64,000 nt of DNA from Mycetocola spongiae (GCF_020424085.1 NZ_CP080203.1:1240001-1304000); one strand, 5' to 3'. Positions 1-9,233 are shown, counted from the stretch's first letter. Program-made: numbers and translations. The notes: generated by a model not told the origin, from the sequence alone.

Positions 1-1073
1 TACTGTGCGCCGTAGAGTGCGGGCCGGGCGTTGTCGCTCATGCCGCCGTCCACGGAGAGGTAGCGCCGGATCGCGGTGCCGCCCTCGGGCAGGGACACCT
101 CCACATCCTTGGTGGTCCCAACCTCGTACAGACTCAGCGTACCGGGTCCGGAGATGGTGCGCCCCGGCTCAAACGCCAGAACGGGCACGGGAATGCCCAA
201 ACGTGCACATTCCGAGGCCACCGCATCGGCAATTTCGGCGGCGAGCGCGCCGATCGGCGTGGGGTCATCCACGCGGGTATAGGCGATTCCGAAGCCACCG
301 CCGAGGTTCAGCTCGGGAACCGGGCCGCCCTCCAGCAGGTCGCGGTGCAGCTCCAGCAGGCGCTTGGCCGATTCGCCAAAGCCCGCGGCGCCAAAGATCT
401 GCGAACCGATATGGCAGTGCAGGCCGAGGAAGTTCAGCTCGTTGCGCGCGCGGATCAGGGCCACGGCCTCCGGAGCGTTGGCGCGGGTGATGCCAAATTT
501 TTGGTCCTCATGGGCGGTGGCGAGGAAGTCGTGGGTCTCGGCGTGCACGCCCGAGTTCACGCGCAGGCGCACGTTCTGGATGCGGCCGTGACGCGCGGCG
601 GCATCGGCCACGCGATCAATCTCCTGCAGGCTATCCAGCACAATCGTGCCGATTCCGGCGGCCACGGCGCGGTCGATCTCGGCCAGCGACTTATTATTGC
701 CGTGCAAACCGATGTGGTCCGCGGGGATTCCCGCGGCCAGCGTCACGGCAAGTTCGCCGCCGCTGCACACGTCGATATAGAGGCCGGCCTCGCTCACCCA
801 GCGCGCGATCTCGGCGCTGAGGAAGGACTTACCGGCGTAATACACCTTGGCGGTGGTGCCGATGCGGGCTGCCTCGCCGTGGAACGCGGCGTGGGTCTCG
901 CGGGCGCGGCCGCGGAAATCTTCCTCGTCCACGGCGTAGAGCGGGCTGCCAAAACGCTCGGCGAGCTCGTCCACGGCAATCCCGGCGAGGGTCAGCCGAC
1001 CCTCGGCATCGCGCGCGGCGTTGCGGGGCCAGAGCCCGGGGGCGAGATCGTTTGCGTCTTCGGGAACACTCAT
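1..1073 (-). CDS. lysA: Diaminopimelate decarboxylase, C-terminus beyond window
   Basis: PLP enzyme that decarboxylates meso-diaminopimelate to L-lysine, the last step of lysine biosynthesis, in the cytoplasm. The ATG is at 1073 and the frame stays open to the window edge, so about 357 residues are visible and the C-terminal part is missing. Family landmarks are present: YYAGKSF with the PLP lysine, HGNNKS, HCHIGSQIF, the glycine-rich GGGFG phosphate loop and EPGR. In many actinobacteria lysA directly follows argS; here about 5.4 kb of dicarboxylate-uptake and other genes lies between them. Identity is secure; expression with argS cannot be judged. Confidence 0.95.
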   Translation of the reverse strand, partial: MSVPEDANDLAPGLWPRNAARDAEGRLTLAGIAVDELAERFGSPLYAVDEEDFRGRARETHAAFHGEAARIGTTAKVYYAGKSFLSAEIARWVSEAGLYIDVCSGGELAVTLAAGIPADHIGLHGNNKSLAEIDRAVAAGIGTIVLDSLQEIDRVADAAARHGRIQNVRLRVNSGVHAETHDFLATAHEDQKFGITRANAPEAVALIRARNELNFLGLHCHIGSQIFGAAGFGESAKRLLELHRDLLEGGPVPELNLGGGFGIAYTRVDDPTPIGALAAEIADAVASECARLGIPVPVLAFEPGRTISGPGTLSLYEVGTTKDVEVSLPEGGTAIRRYLSVDGGMSDNARPALYGAQ

Positions 1074-1200
1074 CCAGGACGGTGCGAGGGGGTGTGAGGC
1101 CACGGGTGGGAAACCAATCGTAGTGGTTGGTGGATTTGCGACCATTCTATCCAGGGTCGCACGACCATTTTCCCAGATTAAGTATGCCGGGCAGGGAATC

Positions 1201-1258
1201 CGCCGTTCCCGGGGGTTCGTCCCCCCATTGCCCCCGCAGGCGAGCCCCGGGAACGGCG
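1201..1258 (-). terminator. Inverted repeat downstream of dctA, possible terminator
   Basis: A perfect 14-base inverted repeat (CGCCGTTCCCGGGG at 1201-1214, its complement at 1245-1258) encloses a 30-base spacer that itself holds G and C runs able to pair. It lies directly after the dctA stop and before lysA. There is no clear T-tract on the minus strand, so it would be a GC-only hairpin terminator or a structural element. It is the only notable signal in the 190 bases between the two genes. Confidence 0.45.
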
Positions 1259-1263
1259 AGTTT

Positions 1264-2685
1264 TTACCGCGCGGACGCCGTTTCGGGCGTGCGCTCGGTG
1301 GTCTGGGGTGTGGGTGCGATCCGCGCCATATCCGCGGGCGCGGCCGCCGCGGGGGCATCGTCCTCGGCCTGCGGCCCGTGGCCGTGCCCGGCGAGCATCG
1401 TGGTCTCGTCGAAGCGGATTTTCCCGGCGAGCACCTCGCCCACCCGCTCGCGGTCGATCTCCCGGGTCCAGGTGCCAATCAGCACGGTGGCCACGGCATT
1501 ACCGGTGAAATTGGTCAGCGCGCGGGCCTCGGACATAAAGCGGTCGATCCCCACGATCAGGCCCACGCCGTCCACGAGGTCGGGGCGGTGCGATTGCAGG
1601 CCCCCGGCGAGCGTGGCCAGCCCCGCGCCGGTGACCCCGGCGGCGCCCTTGGACGCGATGATCATAAAGATCAGCAGCGAGACCTGCTCGCCCAGCGCGA
1701 GCGGGGTGCCCATCGCCGAGGCCACAAACAGGGAGGCCATCGTGAGATAGATCGCGGTGCCGTCGAGGTTAAACGAATACCCGGTGGGTACCGTGACACC
1801 CACCACGGGCTTGGATACCCCGAGGTGTTCCATCTTCGCGATCAGCCGCGGCAGCGCGGCCTCGGAGGAGGACGTGGAGAAGATCAGCAGGTATTCGCGG
1901 CCGAGGTATTTCATCAGCGAGAAGATATTCACGCGGGTCACAAGGTAGAGCAGCCCGCCGAGGATCACCACGATAAACAGCGCGCAGGTGATATAAAACG
2001 CGATCATCAGGGTGGCCATGCCGAGGATCGCCTTCACACCGGTGGCCCCCACCACCGCGGAGATTGCGCCAAACGCACCGATCGGGGCGAGCCACATGAT
2101 CATGATCAGCAGGCGGAACACCAGGACCTGCACATCGGAGATCGCGTTGAGCACGTTTTTACCGGCCGGGCCGAGCTTTTGCAGCGCAAAACCCACCAGC
2201 AGTGCCACAAACAGGGTTTGCAGGATATTGCCCGCGGTGAGCGAGGACAGCAGCGAGGTGGGGATGATGCCCAGCAGGAAATTGGTGGTGCCGCCCGATT
2301 GCTCGGCGGGTGCCTCATAGTGGGTCAGCGTGAGGTTCAGGCCCTCACCCGGGTGGATCAGGTTACCCACCACCAGGCCGATGATCAGCGCAAAAATGCT
2401 CATCACCATGAAATAGGCCAGCGCCAGCCCGCCCACCTTGCCCACCGTGGCGGCCTTCGCGATTGAGCCCACACCCAGAGCGATCGTACAGAAAATCACC
2501 GGGGCGATCATCATCTTAATCATCGCGATAAACGCATCCCCGAGGGGTTTCAGCGTCACGGCAAACTCGGGGAAAACCAGGCCGATCGTGGCCCCCGCGA
2601 TCACCGCAATGATCACGGCGATATACAGATAATGCGACTTATCCAGTCGCTTGCGTGTTTTACGCGGCGCGGTACGCACGGCCAT
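1264..2685 (-). CDS. dctA: C4-dicarboxylate:cation symporter (DctA/DAACS family)
   Basis: Secondary transporter importing succinate, fumarate, malate or related dicarboxylates with cations. The 473-residue length fits DctA. The serine-rich STSSSEAALPR signature is at residues 270-280, followed by GVTVPTGYSFNLDG near 297-309 and SEARALTNFTGNAVAT near 385-400, the DctA-type ligand/cation-binding core of the family. About eight hydrophobic helices and two re-entrant hairpins can be traced. The C-terminus is a charged, Ala/Pro-rich cytoplasmic tail from about 430. The ATG at 2685 has GGGAG five bases upstream. It is divergent from a CitA/DcuS-type kinase and regulator pair, which very likely controls it. 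A glutamate transporter of the same superfamily is the main alternative. Confidence 0.9.
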   Translation of the reverse strand: MAVRTAPRKTRKRLDKSHYLYIAVIIAVIAGATIGLVFPEFAVTLKPLGDAFIAMIKMMIAPVIFCTIALGVGSIAKAATVGKVGGLALAYFMVMSIFALIIGLVVGNLIHPGEGLNLTLTHYEAPAEQSGGTTNFLLGIIPTSLLSSLTAGNILQTLFVALLVGFALQKLGPAGKNVLNAISDVQVLVFRLLIMIMWLAPIGAFGAISAVVGATGVKAILGMATLMIAFYITCALFIVVILGGLLYLVTRVNIFSLMKYLGREYLLIFSTSSSEAALPRLIAKMEHLGVSKPVVGVTVPTGYSFNLDGTAIYLTMASLFVASAMGTPLALGEQVSLLIFMIIASKGAAGVTGAGLATLAGGLQSHRPDLVDGVGLIVGIDRFMSEARALTNFTGNAVATVLIGTWTREIDRERVGEVLAGKIRFDETTMLAGHGHGPQAEDDAPAAAAPADMARIAPTPQTTERTPETASAR

Positions 2686-2759
2686 GTCAACTCCCTTGTT
2701 TGGATGGCATTTGAGGTTCGTGGACCATTCTGGAACCGCCCGGCCCCCGAAGGGGTGTT

Positions 2760-2777
2760 CTGTTCATACTGTTTATG
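2760..2777 (+). promoter_or_regulatory. Tandem 9-base repeat between dctA and the sensor kinase gene
   Basis: CTGTTCATA (2760-2768) is followed directly by CTGTTTATG (2769-2777): seven of nine bases repeat in an otherwise GC-rich stretch of 124 bases between divergent starts. Head-to-tail repeats with a period of about one helical turn are typical of response-regulator dimer sites. This is a candidate binding site for the adjacent CitB-type regulator; no experimental motif is known to me. Confidence 0.35.
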
Positions 2778-2809
2778 CCGGTGCGCGCCCGGCCCCCATC
2801 GGTGCGATC

Positions 2810-4498
2810 ATGGGAGACATGAGGCGATGGAGCATAGCCCGAAGATTTTTTGTCGGCCAGTTTGCGGTGATCCTGTTCCTGACCGCGGTGATCTCCGCGG
2901 TGCTGGCGCTGGACGAGCAGACCCGGGTGCGCGAGGAGGCCACCGCGCGGATGCTCACGCTCGCCACGGCCGTGGCCAAAAACCCCTTTGTGGAGGAGGC
3001 GCTGCGGCTCGCCCCCACCGAATTCGCGGCCGAATCGGCGCTCCTCCAGCCCTATGCGGAGGCGCTGATGGACGCCGCGCCGGCCGATTTTGTGACGATC
3101 ATGACCCCCGACCGCACCCGGCTGACCCACCGCGATCCCGCGCGCATCGGCGCCGAGTTCATCGGGAATACCGATCGCGCGGTACGCGGCAGCGCGCAGA
3201 CCGAAACCTTCACCGGCACGCTGGGCCCCTCGGTGCGCGCGGTGGTGCCGGTATTTTCCGCGGAGGGCGGCGTGGTGGGGATGGTATCCGCCGGTACCAC
3301 CACCCGCACGCTCACCGAGACGGCCAATTCCCGGATCCTGGCCACCGGGCTGATCGCCGCGATCCTCGCGCTGCTGGGTGGCCTCGCCACCTGGGCGGTG
3401 CAGCGCTATCTGAACCGGGTCACCCTGGGCCAGGGCCCCGAGCAGCTGGGCCAAATCTATGCCTTTTATGATGCGGCGCTGCGCTCGGCCCGGGAGGGGA
3501 TGCTGCTGACCGCCCCCGATGGCCGGATCGTGCTCTATAACCACGAGGCGGCGCGCCTGCTGGGGCTGCCCGAGCCCGATCCCGCGGCCCCGCACGAGCC
3601 CGCGCTGCCCAGCGAGCTGGGCGAGATCATGCGCTCGGGGCGCAGCGTGAGCGATCAGATTATCTTCACCGAGGAGCGGGTGCTGCTGGTCACCCAGCAT
3701 CCCGCCCTGGGCCGCGTGGACGAGCCCGCGCCGTGGCTGCGCGCGCATCCGGGGCTGGAGGCCGAGGAGATCGCCCACCCTCGGCCCGCAACGGTCCAGC
3801 TGGGTACGGTGACAATCGTGCGCGATCATACCGAGCTGCGGCGGCTCAGCGGCGAGCTCGAGGGCGCGCGGGCGCTCGCCACCGCGCTGCGCTCGCAGTC
3901 CCATGACTATGCCAACCGCCTGCACACCATCATCACGCTGGTGGAGATGGGCCGCTCGGCGGAGGTTGTGCCGCTCGCCACGGGTGAGCTGCGCGCGAGC
4001 CAGCGCCTGGCCGATAGCGTGATCGATGCCTCGGCCGATCCGACACTCGCGGCCCTGCTGCTGGGGAAGGCCGCGGAGGCCTCCGAGCGTGGGATCGAAC
4101 TCAGCATCGTTTTTGACGGGGCCGATGAGGGCTATTTTCTGGGCCCGATGGATACGCTCTCGGTGCTGGGCAACCTGATTGATAACGCCCTGGAGGCGTT
4201 GGCCCGGATGCCCGAGACCGCCGAGCGCTGGATCGAGGTGGAGATCATCGCGGGCCCGGCGGAGCTGAGCATCGCGGTGCTTGATAGCGGGCCCGGCCTG
4301 CGCGGTGCGGCGCTCGCGGATCTGACCCAGCGCGGGTTTAGTACCAAGGCGGTGGGTGGCGGTATCGGCCTGGCCCTCGTGGCGCGCGCGGTGCGGCGGC
4401 TCGGCGGCACCCTGGAGGCCGAGGATTCCCCGGTCACCGGCGCGGGTGCGCGTTTTATCGTGGTGGTGCGCCGCCCGGAGGACATAAAAAATGACTGA
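2810..4498 (+). CDS. CitA/DcuS-type sensor histidine kinase for di/tricarboxylates
   Basis: Membrane sensor kinase of 562 residues. TM1 at about 14-34, an extracytoplasmic PAS/Cache-like domain at about 40-175 (including HRDPARIG and TFTGTLGPSVRAVVPVF, as in citrate/fumarate sensors), TM2 at about 176-196, a cytoplasmic PAS at about 215-345, a SpoOB-like dimerisation segment with the phosphoacceptor His365 in SQSHDYANRLH, and a HATPase domain with the N box LGNLIDNALEAL (453-464), DSGPGL and GGGIGLALV. The start is ambiguous between ATG 2810 and ATG 2819 because neither has a good ribosome site. The stop overlaps the regulator start by 8 bases. Ligand identity (C4-dicarboxylate or citrate) is inferred from the family and the divergent dctA. 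Confidence 0.9.
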   Translation: MGDMRRWSIARRFFVGQFAVILFLTAVISAVLALDEQTRVREEATARMLTLATAVAKNPFVEEALRLAPTEFAAESALLQPYAEALMDAAPADFVTIMTPDRTRLTHRDPARIGAEFIGNTDRAVRGSAQTETFTGTLGPSVRAVVPVFSAEGGVVGMVSAGTTTRTLTETANSRILATGLIAAILALLGGLATWAVQRYLNRVTLGQGPEQLGQIYAFYDAALRSAREGMLLTAPDGRIVLYNHEAARLLGLPEPDPAAPHEPALPSELGEIMRSGRSVSDQIIFTEERVLLVTQHPALGRVDEPAPWLRAHPGLEAEEIAHPRPATVQLGTVTIVRDHTELRRLSGELEGARALATALRSQSHDYANRLHTIITLVEMGRSAEVVPLATGELRASQRLADSVIDASADPTLAALLLGKAAEASERGIELSIVFDGADEGYFLGPMDTLSVLGNLIDNALEALARMPETAERWIEVEIIAGPAELSIAVLDSGPGLRGAALADLTQRGFSTKAVGGGIGLALVARAVRRLGGTLEAEDSPVTGAGARFIVVVRRPEDIKND

Positions 4499-5192
4499 TA
4501 TTCGGGTGTTGATTATCGAGGACGATCCGCTCGTGGCGCTCGCCCATGCCGAGTATCTGGGCGAGCTGCCGGGGTTTATCCTGGCCGGCATCGCCCATAG
4601 CGGTGCCGAGGCGCTGGGACTCCTGGCGCACCCGGGGGTGGCCGTGGACCTGATCCTGCTGGATATTCATCTGCCCGATACCCACGGGATCGAGCTGGCC
4701 CGGCGCATCCGGGAGGCGGGGCGGCGGCCCGATATTATTGCGGTGACCGCGGCCCGGGAGGCCCCCGTGGTGCGCGCTGCCATCGCCCTCGGCGTGGTGC
4801 ACTACCTGATTAAGCCCTTTACCCAGCTGATGTTTCGCGAGCGCCTGGAGGTGTATCGCGCCCGGCGGCGGGACGCGCCCGCGGCCGCGCCGGACACGGG
4901 CACGATTAACCAGGCGGATGTGGATCGTGCGCTGGATTCGCTGCGCGGTAGCGTGCCCGAGCGGGTGCTGCCCAAGGGGGTCTCCCCCGATACCCTCGCC
5001 GGGGTCGAGGATCTGCTGCGCGATGCTGGACGCGCGCTCTCGGCCGCGGAGGTCACGGCGGCCCTCGGCATCTCCCGGATCACCGCGCGTCGCTATCTGG
5101 AGTTTCTTACCGCGGAGCGGCGCGTGCAGCGCGAGCCGCGCTATGGCACCCCGGGCAGGCCCGAGCTGGAGTATCGCTGGGGCGAGGCCTAG
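4491..5192 (+). CDS. CitB/DcuR-type response regulator
   Basis: Two-component regulator of 233 residues. The receiver domain (about 4-120) has the acidic pair D11/D12, phosphoacceptor D58 in LILLDIHLPD and K108 in YLIKPF. The C-terminal part (about 165-230) is a winged-helix-like DNA-binding region with SAAEVTAALGISRITARRYLEFL, as in the CitB/DcuR group. Translated from an ATG inside the last codons of the kinase gene, so the pair is translationally coupled. It probably activates the divergent dctA. Its TAG shares the bases CTAG with the stop of the convergent next gene. Confidence 0.92.
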   Translation: MTDIRVLIIEDDPLVALAHAEYLGELPGFILAGIAHSGAEALGLLAHPGVAVDLILLDIHLPDTHGIELARRIREAGRRPDIIAVTAAREAPVVRAAIALGVVHYLIKPFTQLMFRERLEVYRARRRDAPAAAPDTGTINQADVDRALDSLRGSVPERVLPKGVSPDTLAGVEDLLRDAGRALSAAEVTAALGISRITARRYLEFLTAERRVQREPRYGTPGRPELEYRWGEA

Positions 5193-5632
5193 ACCGCGGC
5201 CTCGCCCCGGGCATAGGGATCGGGCCGCGGCGGCAGCGGCACCACGGCGAGCGGAATCAGGCCGTAGAGAACCATCAGCAGCGCCCAGCCGCCCGCGCCC
5301 TCCGTAATGCCGTGCCGGGATACAGAGGCACTCGCGATCCACGCCGCGGAGGCGAACGCCGCGAGGCTGCCCGATACCAGGCAGACCGCGCGCCGGGTCT
5401 CGACCCCGCCCGGGCCCAGGCTCACCAGGCCAAAAATCGCCGCGCCGAGCGCAAGCGCAAGCACCAGCAAAAAATAGGGCACGGTGGGCACCAGGCTGCG
5501 GATATCCTCCGCGTTCCATTGCGCGGGGATCTGCGCGGGCAGCCCGGGCAGCCACAGCGCCCCCAGCAGCATCAGCAGCAGGGTTGGGGCGAGCAGCAGC
5601 AGGACCACCGCCGCGATGCGCACCCGAACCAC
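5189..5632 (-). CDS. Small membrane protein with DUF1648-like segment
   Basis: 147-residue hydrophobic protein with four predicted membrane helices (about 5-30, 47-70, 83-103, 113-132). The motif LPGLPAQIPAQWNAED at about 28-43 matches the short extracytoplasmic signature of DUF1648 proteins. Function is unknown. The GTG start at 5632 follows the stop of the upstream DUF2993 gene by four bases, so the two form an operon. The stop overlaps that of the response regulator gene by four bases (CTAG), a tight convergent arrangement. Confidence 0.7.
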   Translation of the reverse strand: MVRVRIAAVVLLLLAPTLLLMLLGALWLPGLPAQIPAQWNAEDIRSLVPTVPYFLLVLALALGAAIFGLVSLGPGGVETRRAVCLVSGSLAAFASAAWIASASVSRHGITEGAGGWALLMVLYGLIPLAVVPLPPRPDPYARGEAAV

Positions 5633-5636
5633 GGCG

Positions 5637-6479
5637 CTAACAGGTGCCGCGGTTGCGCAGCAGATCGGTGTTCAGGACAACGTCCCTCATGTGCACGGTG
5701 AGCGTGGCCGCCTCGGGTGTCACGGCGATGGCCTGCAGCTCGGCGCCCTCGGGCATCCGATCGGCGAGGCAGATATTCACGGGTTCGCGGCCGAGGAGGG
5801 CGTCCACCACCGGGGTCACATCGATGCCCACGCTTGAGGCGCTCACGGTGGCCGAGGCCGGGGTGAGGAGCAGGCTGGTGCCCTGCACGCTGGGGGTGGC
5901 GGAAATATCCGCGGAGAAGACGATGCCAAACGGGCCCGCGATGCTATCGCCGTAGTGGAAGACGCCGTCGCCGAGGCTCAGCTTGCCGGTGGGTGTGGGG
6001 GATTTATCCATCTCGTCGAAGGTGTGCTGATCCAGCGTAGTCAGCATCGTCACGGCACCGGCGGGTTTGGAGCGATCCACGGGCACATCGCTGGCGGTGA
6101 TATCCAGCTTCATCGGGGTGCCGCCCACCACGGCGTTATCCGAGGTGACGTGCACCGATTCCAGGGAGCCCGAGAGGAATTGAAATAGCGGCCAGTCCCC
6201 CGCGATTGTCACGTCGATATCGCCCTTAAAGCCCGTGCCCCCCGAGGCGGCCACGGAGCGGATGGCGTCCTCGGCCACGCCGCGGGTGAGGTTATTGGCC
6301 AGGATCAGGCCGCCAAAAAGCACGCCGCCGATCACGACGGTCACGATTCCGGCGATGGCCCAGCGGCGACCGGCGCTGCGCGGTTTTTTCCCGCCGCCGG
6401 ACTCCTGTTCGATGCGCGCCTCGTTCAGGCGCGCAAAGAGCAGCTGATTGGGCGTGAGATCGCTTTGTTCCTGACTCAT
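5637..6479 (-). CDS. DUF2993 (LmeA-like) membrane-anchored protein
   Basis: 280-residue protein with a charged N-terminal cytoplasmic part (about 1-40), one membrane helix (about 42-63) and an extracytoplasmic domain of the DUF2993 type: NLTRGVAEDAIRS, DWPLFQFLSGSLESVHVTSDN and a C-terminal beta-rich region. In mycobacteria a family member, LmeA, binds phosphoinositides and supports lipoglycan mannan elongation, so a lipid-binding envelope role is plausible here but inferred. It is upstream of and co-oriented with the DUF1648-like gene. Confidence 0.75.
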   Translation of the reverse strand: MSQEQSDLTPNQLLFARLNEARIEQESGGGKKPRSAGRRWAIAGIVTVVIGGVLFGGLILANNLTRGVAEDAIRSVAASGGTGFKGDIDVTIAGDWPLFQFLSGSLESVHVTSDNAVVGGTPMKLDITASDVPVDRSKPAGAVTMLTTLDQHTFDEMDKSPTPTGKLSLGDGVFHYGDSIAGPFGIVFSADISATPSVQGTSLLLTPASATVSASSVGIDVTPVVDALLGREPVNICLADRMPEGAELQAIAVTPEAATLTVHMRDVVLNTDLLRNRGTC

Positions 6480-6517
6480 GCCGCGATCCTATCGCGCGGC
6501 ATGAGTCAGGGGAATGG

Positions 6518-8179
6518 CTACATCCGGTCCGGCGCGGAAACTCCCAGCAGGTCCAGGCCATTGCGCAGGACCACGCCGGTGGCATCGTTCAGCCAGAGGC
6601 GGGTGCGCTGCAGATCGGTGATCTCCTCCTCGCCGAGGGGCAGCACGCGGCATGCGTCATACCAGCGGTGATACAGACCGGCGACCTCTTCCAGATAGCG
6701 GGCCACGCGGTGCGGCTCGCGCAGCGTGGCCGACTGGGCCACGATGCGCGGGAACTCCTGGAGCGCGCCGAGCAGCGCGGACTCGCTCTCGTGGGCGAGC
6801 AACTCGGGGGCAAACGCGGAGCGGTCCACGCCGGCCTCGGCAGCATTGCGGGCCACCGAGCGGGTGCGCGCATGCGCGTACTGCACATAAAACACCGGGT
6901 TGTCATTGGTGCGCTTGCGCAGCAGCTCGGGGTCGAGGGCGAGCGGCGAATCGGCGGGATAGCGGGCCAGCGAATAGCGCAGCGCATCGGTGCCGATCCA
7001 CTCGCGCAGGTCGTCAAGCTCAATAATATTGCCGGCACGCTTGGACAGGCGGGCACCGTTGATGCTCACGAGCTGGCCAATCAGCACCTCGATATCGCGC
7101 TCGGGATCATCGCCCGCGGCCCCGGCCACGGCCTTCAGGCGGTGGACATAGCCGTGGTGATCGGCGCCCAGCAGGTAGATTTTATGCTGGAATCCGCGGT
7201 CGCCCTTATTCAGGTAATAGGCGGCATCGGCGGCAAAATAGGTATAGATGCCGTTGCCGCGGCGGATCACCCGATCCTTATCGTCGCCAAAATCGGTGGT
7301 GCGCACCCATACGGCATCGTCGAGGTCATAGACGTGACCCTGGGCGCGCAGGCGGTCGATCGAGGCATCGATCGCGCTGGGCTCGCCACCCGGGCCCGCG
7401 GCGTGCAGGGTGCGCTCGCTGAACCACTCGTCGAAGTGCACGTTGAATTTTTCCAGCGATACCCGGATATCGGCCAACTGCAGCACGTAGCCGGTCTCGC
7501 GGGCCACGTCCAGGGCGTCCGCGCGGTCGAGGATATCGGGCACCTCGGCGCGCACGCGCTCGGCGAGGTCGGTGATGTACTGTCCCGGATAGCCGTTCTC
7601 GGGGGTGGGCTCGCCGCGCAGCGCGGCGAGGATGGACGCCCCAAAATTATCCATCTGGTTTCCGGCATCGTTGATGTAGTACTCGCTCTGCACGCGGGCA
7701 CCGGCGGCACCGAGTACGCGGGCGAGGGAGTCTCCGAGTGCGGCCCAGCGGGTATGGCCGATATGCAGCGGACCGGTGGGGTTGGCGGAGACAAACTCGA
7801 GGTTGATGGACTCGCCGCTCAGGCTATCGCCGCGGCCATAGGCCACATCGGCGTCCACGATGGTGCGGGCCAGCGCTCCCGCGGCGGCGGCATCCAGGCG
7901 GATATTAATAAAGCCGGGCCCGGCCACCTCGGCCGAGGCGACGCCGTCGATTGCGGGCAGTTCGGCGACCACGGCGGTGGCCAGGTCGCGCGGGTTCATG
8001 CCCAGGCGCTTGCCGAGTTTCATGGCGAGGTTGGAGGCCCAGTCACCGTGATCGCGGTTCTTAGGTCGCTCCAGGGTGATGTCTTCGCGGGCGATATCCG
8101 CGGATGCGCCCTCTCGGTGGGCGTCGGCCAGCGGCACAACAATATTGAACAGGGCGAGGGCGAGGTCATCAGGGGTCAC
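6518..8179 (-). CDS. argS: Arginyl-tRNA synthetase
   Basis: Class I aminoacyl-tRNA synthetase charging tRNA-Arg. At 553 residues it is normal length. The N-terminal additional domain covers about 1-110, HIGH is at 139-142 in [16 protein letters not shown], and the KMSKS counterpart is RLSKRAGN. The anticodon-binding DALR region with WYDACRVLP is at the C-terminus. The start is the GTG at 8179. A tRNA-Arg gene lies about 0.9 kb away on the other side of a lipoprotein gene. Confidence 0.97.
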   Translation of the reverse strand: MTPDDLALALFNIVVPLADAHREGASADIAREDITLERPKNRDHGDWASNLAMKLGKRLGMNPRDLATAVVAELPAIDGVASAEVAGPGFINIRLDAAAAGALARTIVDADVAYGRGDSLSGESINLEFVSANPTGPLHIGHTRWAALGDSLARVLGAAGARVQSEYYINDAGNQMDNFGASILAALRGEPTPENGYPGQYITDLAERVRAEVPDILDRADALDVARETGYVLQLADIRVSLEKFNVHFDEWFSERTLHAAGPGGEPSAIDASIDRLRAQGHVYDLDDAVWVRTTDFGDDKDRVIRRGNGIYTYFAADAAYYLNKGDRGFQHKIYLLGADHHGYVHRLKAVAGAAGDDPERDIEVLIGQLVSINGARLSKRAGNIIELDDLREWIGTDALRYSLARYPADSPLALDPELLRKRTNDNPVFYVQYAHARTRSVARNAAEAGVDRSAFAPELLAHESESALLGALQEFPRIVAQSATLREPHRVARYLEEVAGLYHRWYDACRVLPLGEEEITDLQRTRLWLNDATGVVLRNGLDLLGVSAPDRM

Positions 8180-8287
8180 CGATCCAGTGTACAGCCGTGA
8201 ATACCCTCGATAGGGCGTCGCCGGGTCGGCAAACTCCGGGTGAAGTTGCTAACGTCGAGGGTGTCTGCCCTGAAAGGAACACCGAAC

Positions 8288-8944
8288 GTGACCCGTCTGC
8301 TTGCCCGCGCACCGCGCACCCTGTCCGCATTGGCCGTACTCGGAGCGGGCATTATCGTCTTGGCCGGCTGTTCCAGCCCGGCCCCCGAAAGCTCCGCCAG
8401 CCCCACCGCGTCGAGCAAGGCTCCCACGTCCGCTCCCGCACATAGCGGCGATCCCTCGGCCGAGCCCTCGCCGAGCACCCCCGCGCTGGAGAGCTCCTCG
8501 GTGCTCTTCACGTGCGATGAGCTGCTCACCCCCGCGGATATCGCCGCCTATAACCCGGCGCTCACCCCGGTATCACACCCGAGCCAGCCCGCGGGCAGCA
8601 CCGCCGCGACCATCGCCAATATCGGCGGCCTGAGCTGCCAGTGGCAGAACCCCGAGACCAAAAACACCGTAAACGTGGCGGTGGCCCATCTTGAGGATGC
8701 CGAGCTCACCGACCTGAAAAACGCCGCCGCGCTGAGCCTGCACCAGGTCCCCACCTATACGCTCACCCCGGACGAGGGCTATTTTGGTTCGGCCACGCTC
8801 GAGAGCAAGGCCGAGGCCGGCGAGGCCCAGATCTTCGTGGGCAATTTTTGGATGGTCATCGAGTCCCAGGACTTCCCGCTGATCGAGCCCGGCGAGATCG
8901 AGCCCCTCTCCACCCCCGCCGTCGCGCGCCTCAAGGCCGCGTAG
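8288..8944 (+). CDS. Putative lipoprotein, DUF3558-like in pattern
   Basis: 218 residues from the GTG at 8288, chosen because AAGGA sits eight bases upstream and it begins a clean lipoprotein signal peptide (RLLARAPRTLSALAVLGAG, lipobox LAGC). A Ser/Thr/Pro/Ala linker follows, then a globular domain starting FTCDELLTPADIAAYNP with a second cysteine in LSCQWQNPE. The paired cysteines and the CDELLT start recall small actinobacterial lipoproteins of the DUF3558 type, but I cannot confirm the family. It is divergent from argS. Function unknown. Confidence 0.75.
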   Translation: MTRLLARAPRTLSALAVLGAGIIVLAGCSSPAPESSASPTASSKAPTSAPAHSGDPSAEPSPSTPALESSSVLFTCDELLTPADIAAYNPALTPVSHPSQPAGSTAATIANIGGLSCQWQNPETKNTVNVAVAHLEDAELTDLKNAAALSLHQVPTYTLTPDEGYFGSATLESKAEAGEAQIFVGNFWMVIESQDFPLIEPGEIEPLSTPAVARLKAA

Positions 8945-8989
8945 CTCCCCGGCCACGGGTTCGGCTCTAACGGCTTCCCGGGCCATCCG

Positions 8990-9028
8990 GCATCCGCGTC
9001 GTATCCGCCACGCCCGGGACGCGGATGC
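8990..9028. terminator. Hairpin after the lipoprotein gene
   Basis: GCATCCGCGT at 8990-8999 pairs perfectly with ACGCGGATGC at 9019-9028 across a 19-base loop. There is no T-tract, so if it terminates transcription it is of the GC-only type. It sits 45 bases after the lipoprotein stop and before the tRNA. Confidence 0.35.
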
Positions 9029-9083
9029 ACACCGGCACGGCGGCGCGGACCGCCGCCAATTGGTGCTATTCTTTCTCTGGTGC

Positions 9084-9156
9084 GCCTCCGTAGCTCAGGG
9101 GATAGAGCGTCGGTTTCCGGTACCGCAGGTCGGGGGTTCGAATCCCTCCGGGGGCA
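9084..9156 (+). tRNA. tRNA-Arg, anticodon CCG
   Basis: A 73-base cloverleaf. The acceptor arm GCCTCCG pairs with CGGGGGC (one G-T), the D arm is GCTC/GAGC, the anticodon loop TTCCGGT holds CCG (reads CGG), the variable loop has five bases, and the T arm contains TTCGAAT. Position 27 (T) faces C at 43, a mismatch at the base of the anticodon stem; the remaining four pairs are normal. The discriminator is A and CCA is not encoded. A -10-like TATTCT at 9067-9072 precedes it. It is followed by a strong terminator. Confidence 0.95.
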
Positions 9157-9176
9157 CTGAAGTGGCAATAAAATAT

Positions 9177-9214
9177 AACGACGACACGGACTACCGTGTC
9201 GTCGTTGTGTTTTT
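9177..9214 (+). terminator. Intrinsic terminator of tRNA-Arg
   Basis: A 13-base perfect stem (9177-9189 with 9194-9206, core ACGACGACACGG) with the four-base loop ACTA, then GTGTTTTT. A textbook rho-independent terminator 20 bases after the tRNA. Confidence 0.93.
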
Positions 9215-9233
9215 CCGGGCCTGAAGCGCCCGC

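Noticed and set aside
2687-4591. 634-codon open frame antisense to the sensor kinase gene
   Set aside because: It mirrors a strongly supported kinase with all motifs; long antisense frames arise from high GC at third positions. Its protein is rich in Gly, His, Arg and Gln with no fold.
9084-9233. tRNA-Arg as an integration site of a mobile element
   Set aside because: No integrase, no repeat of the tRNA 3-prime end nearby, and ordinary neighbouring genes.
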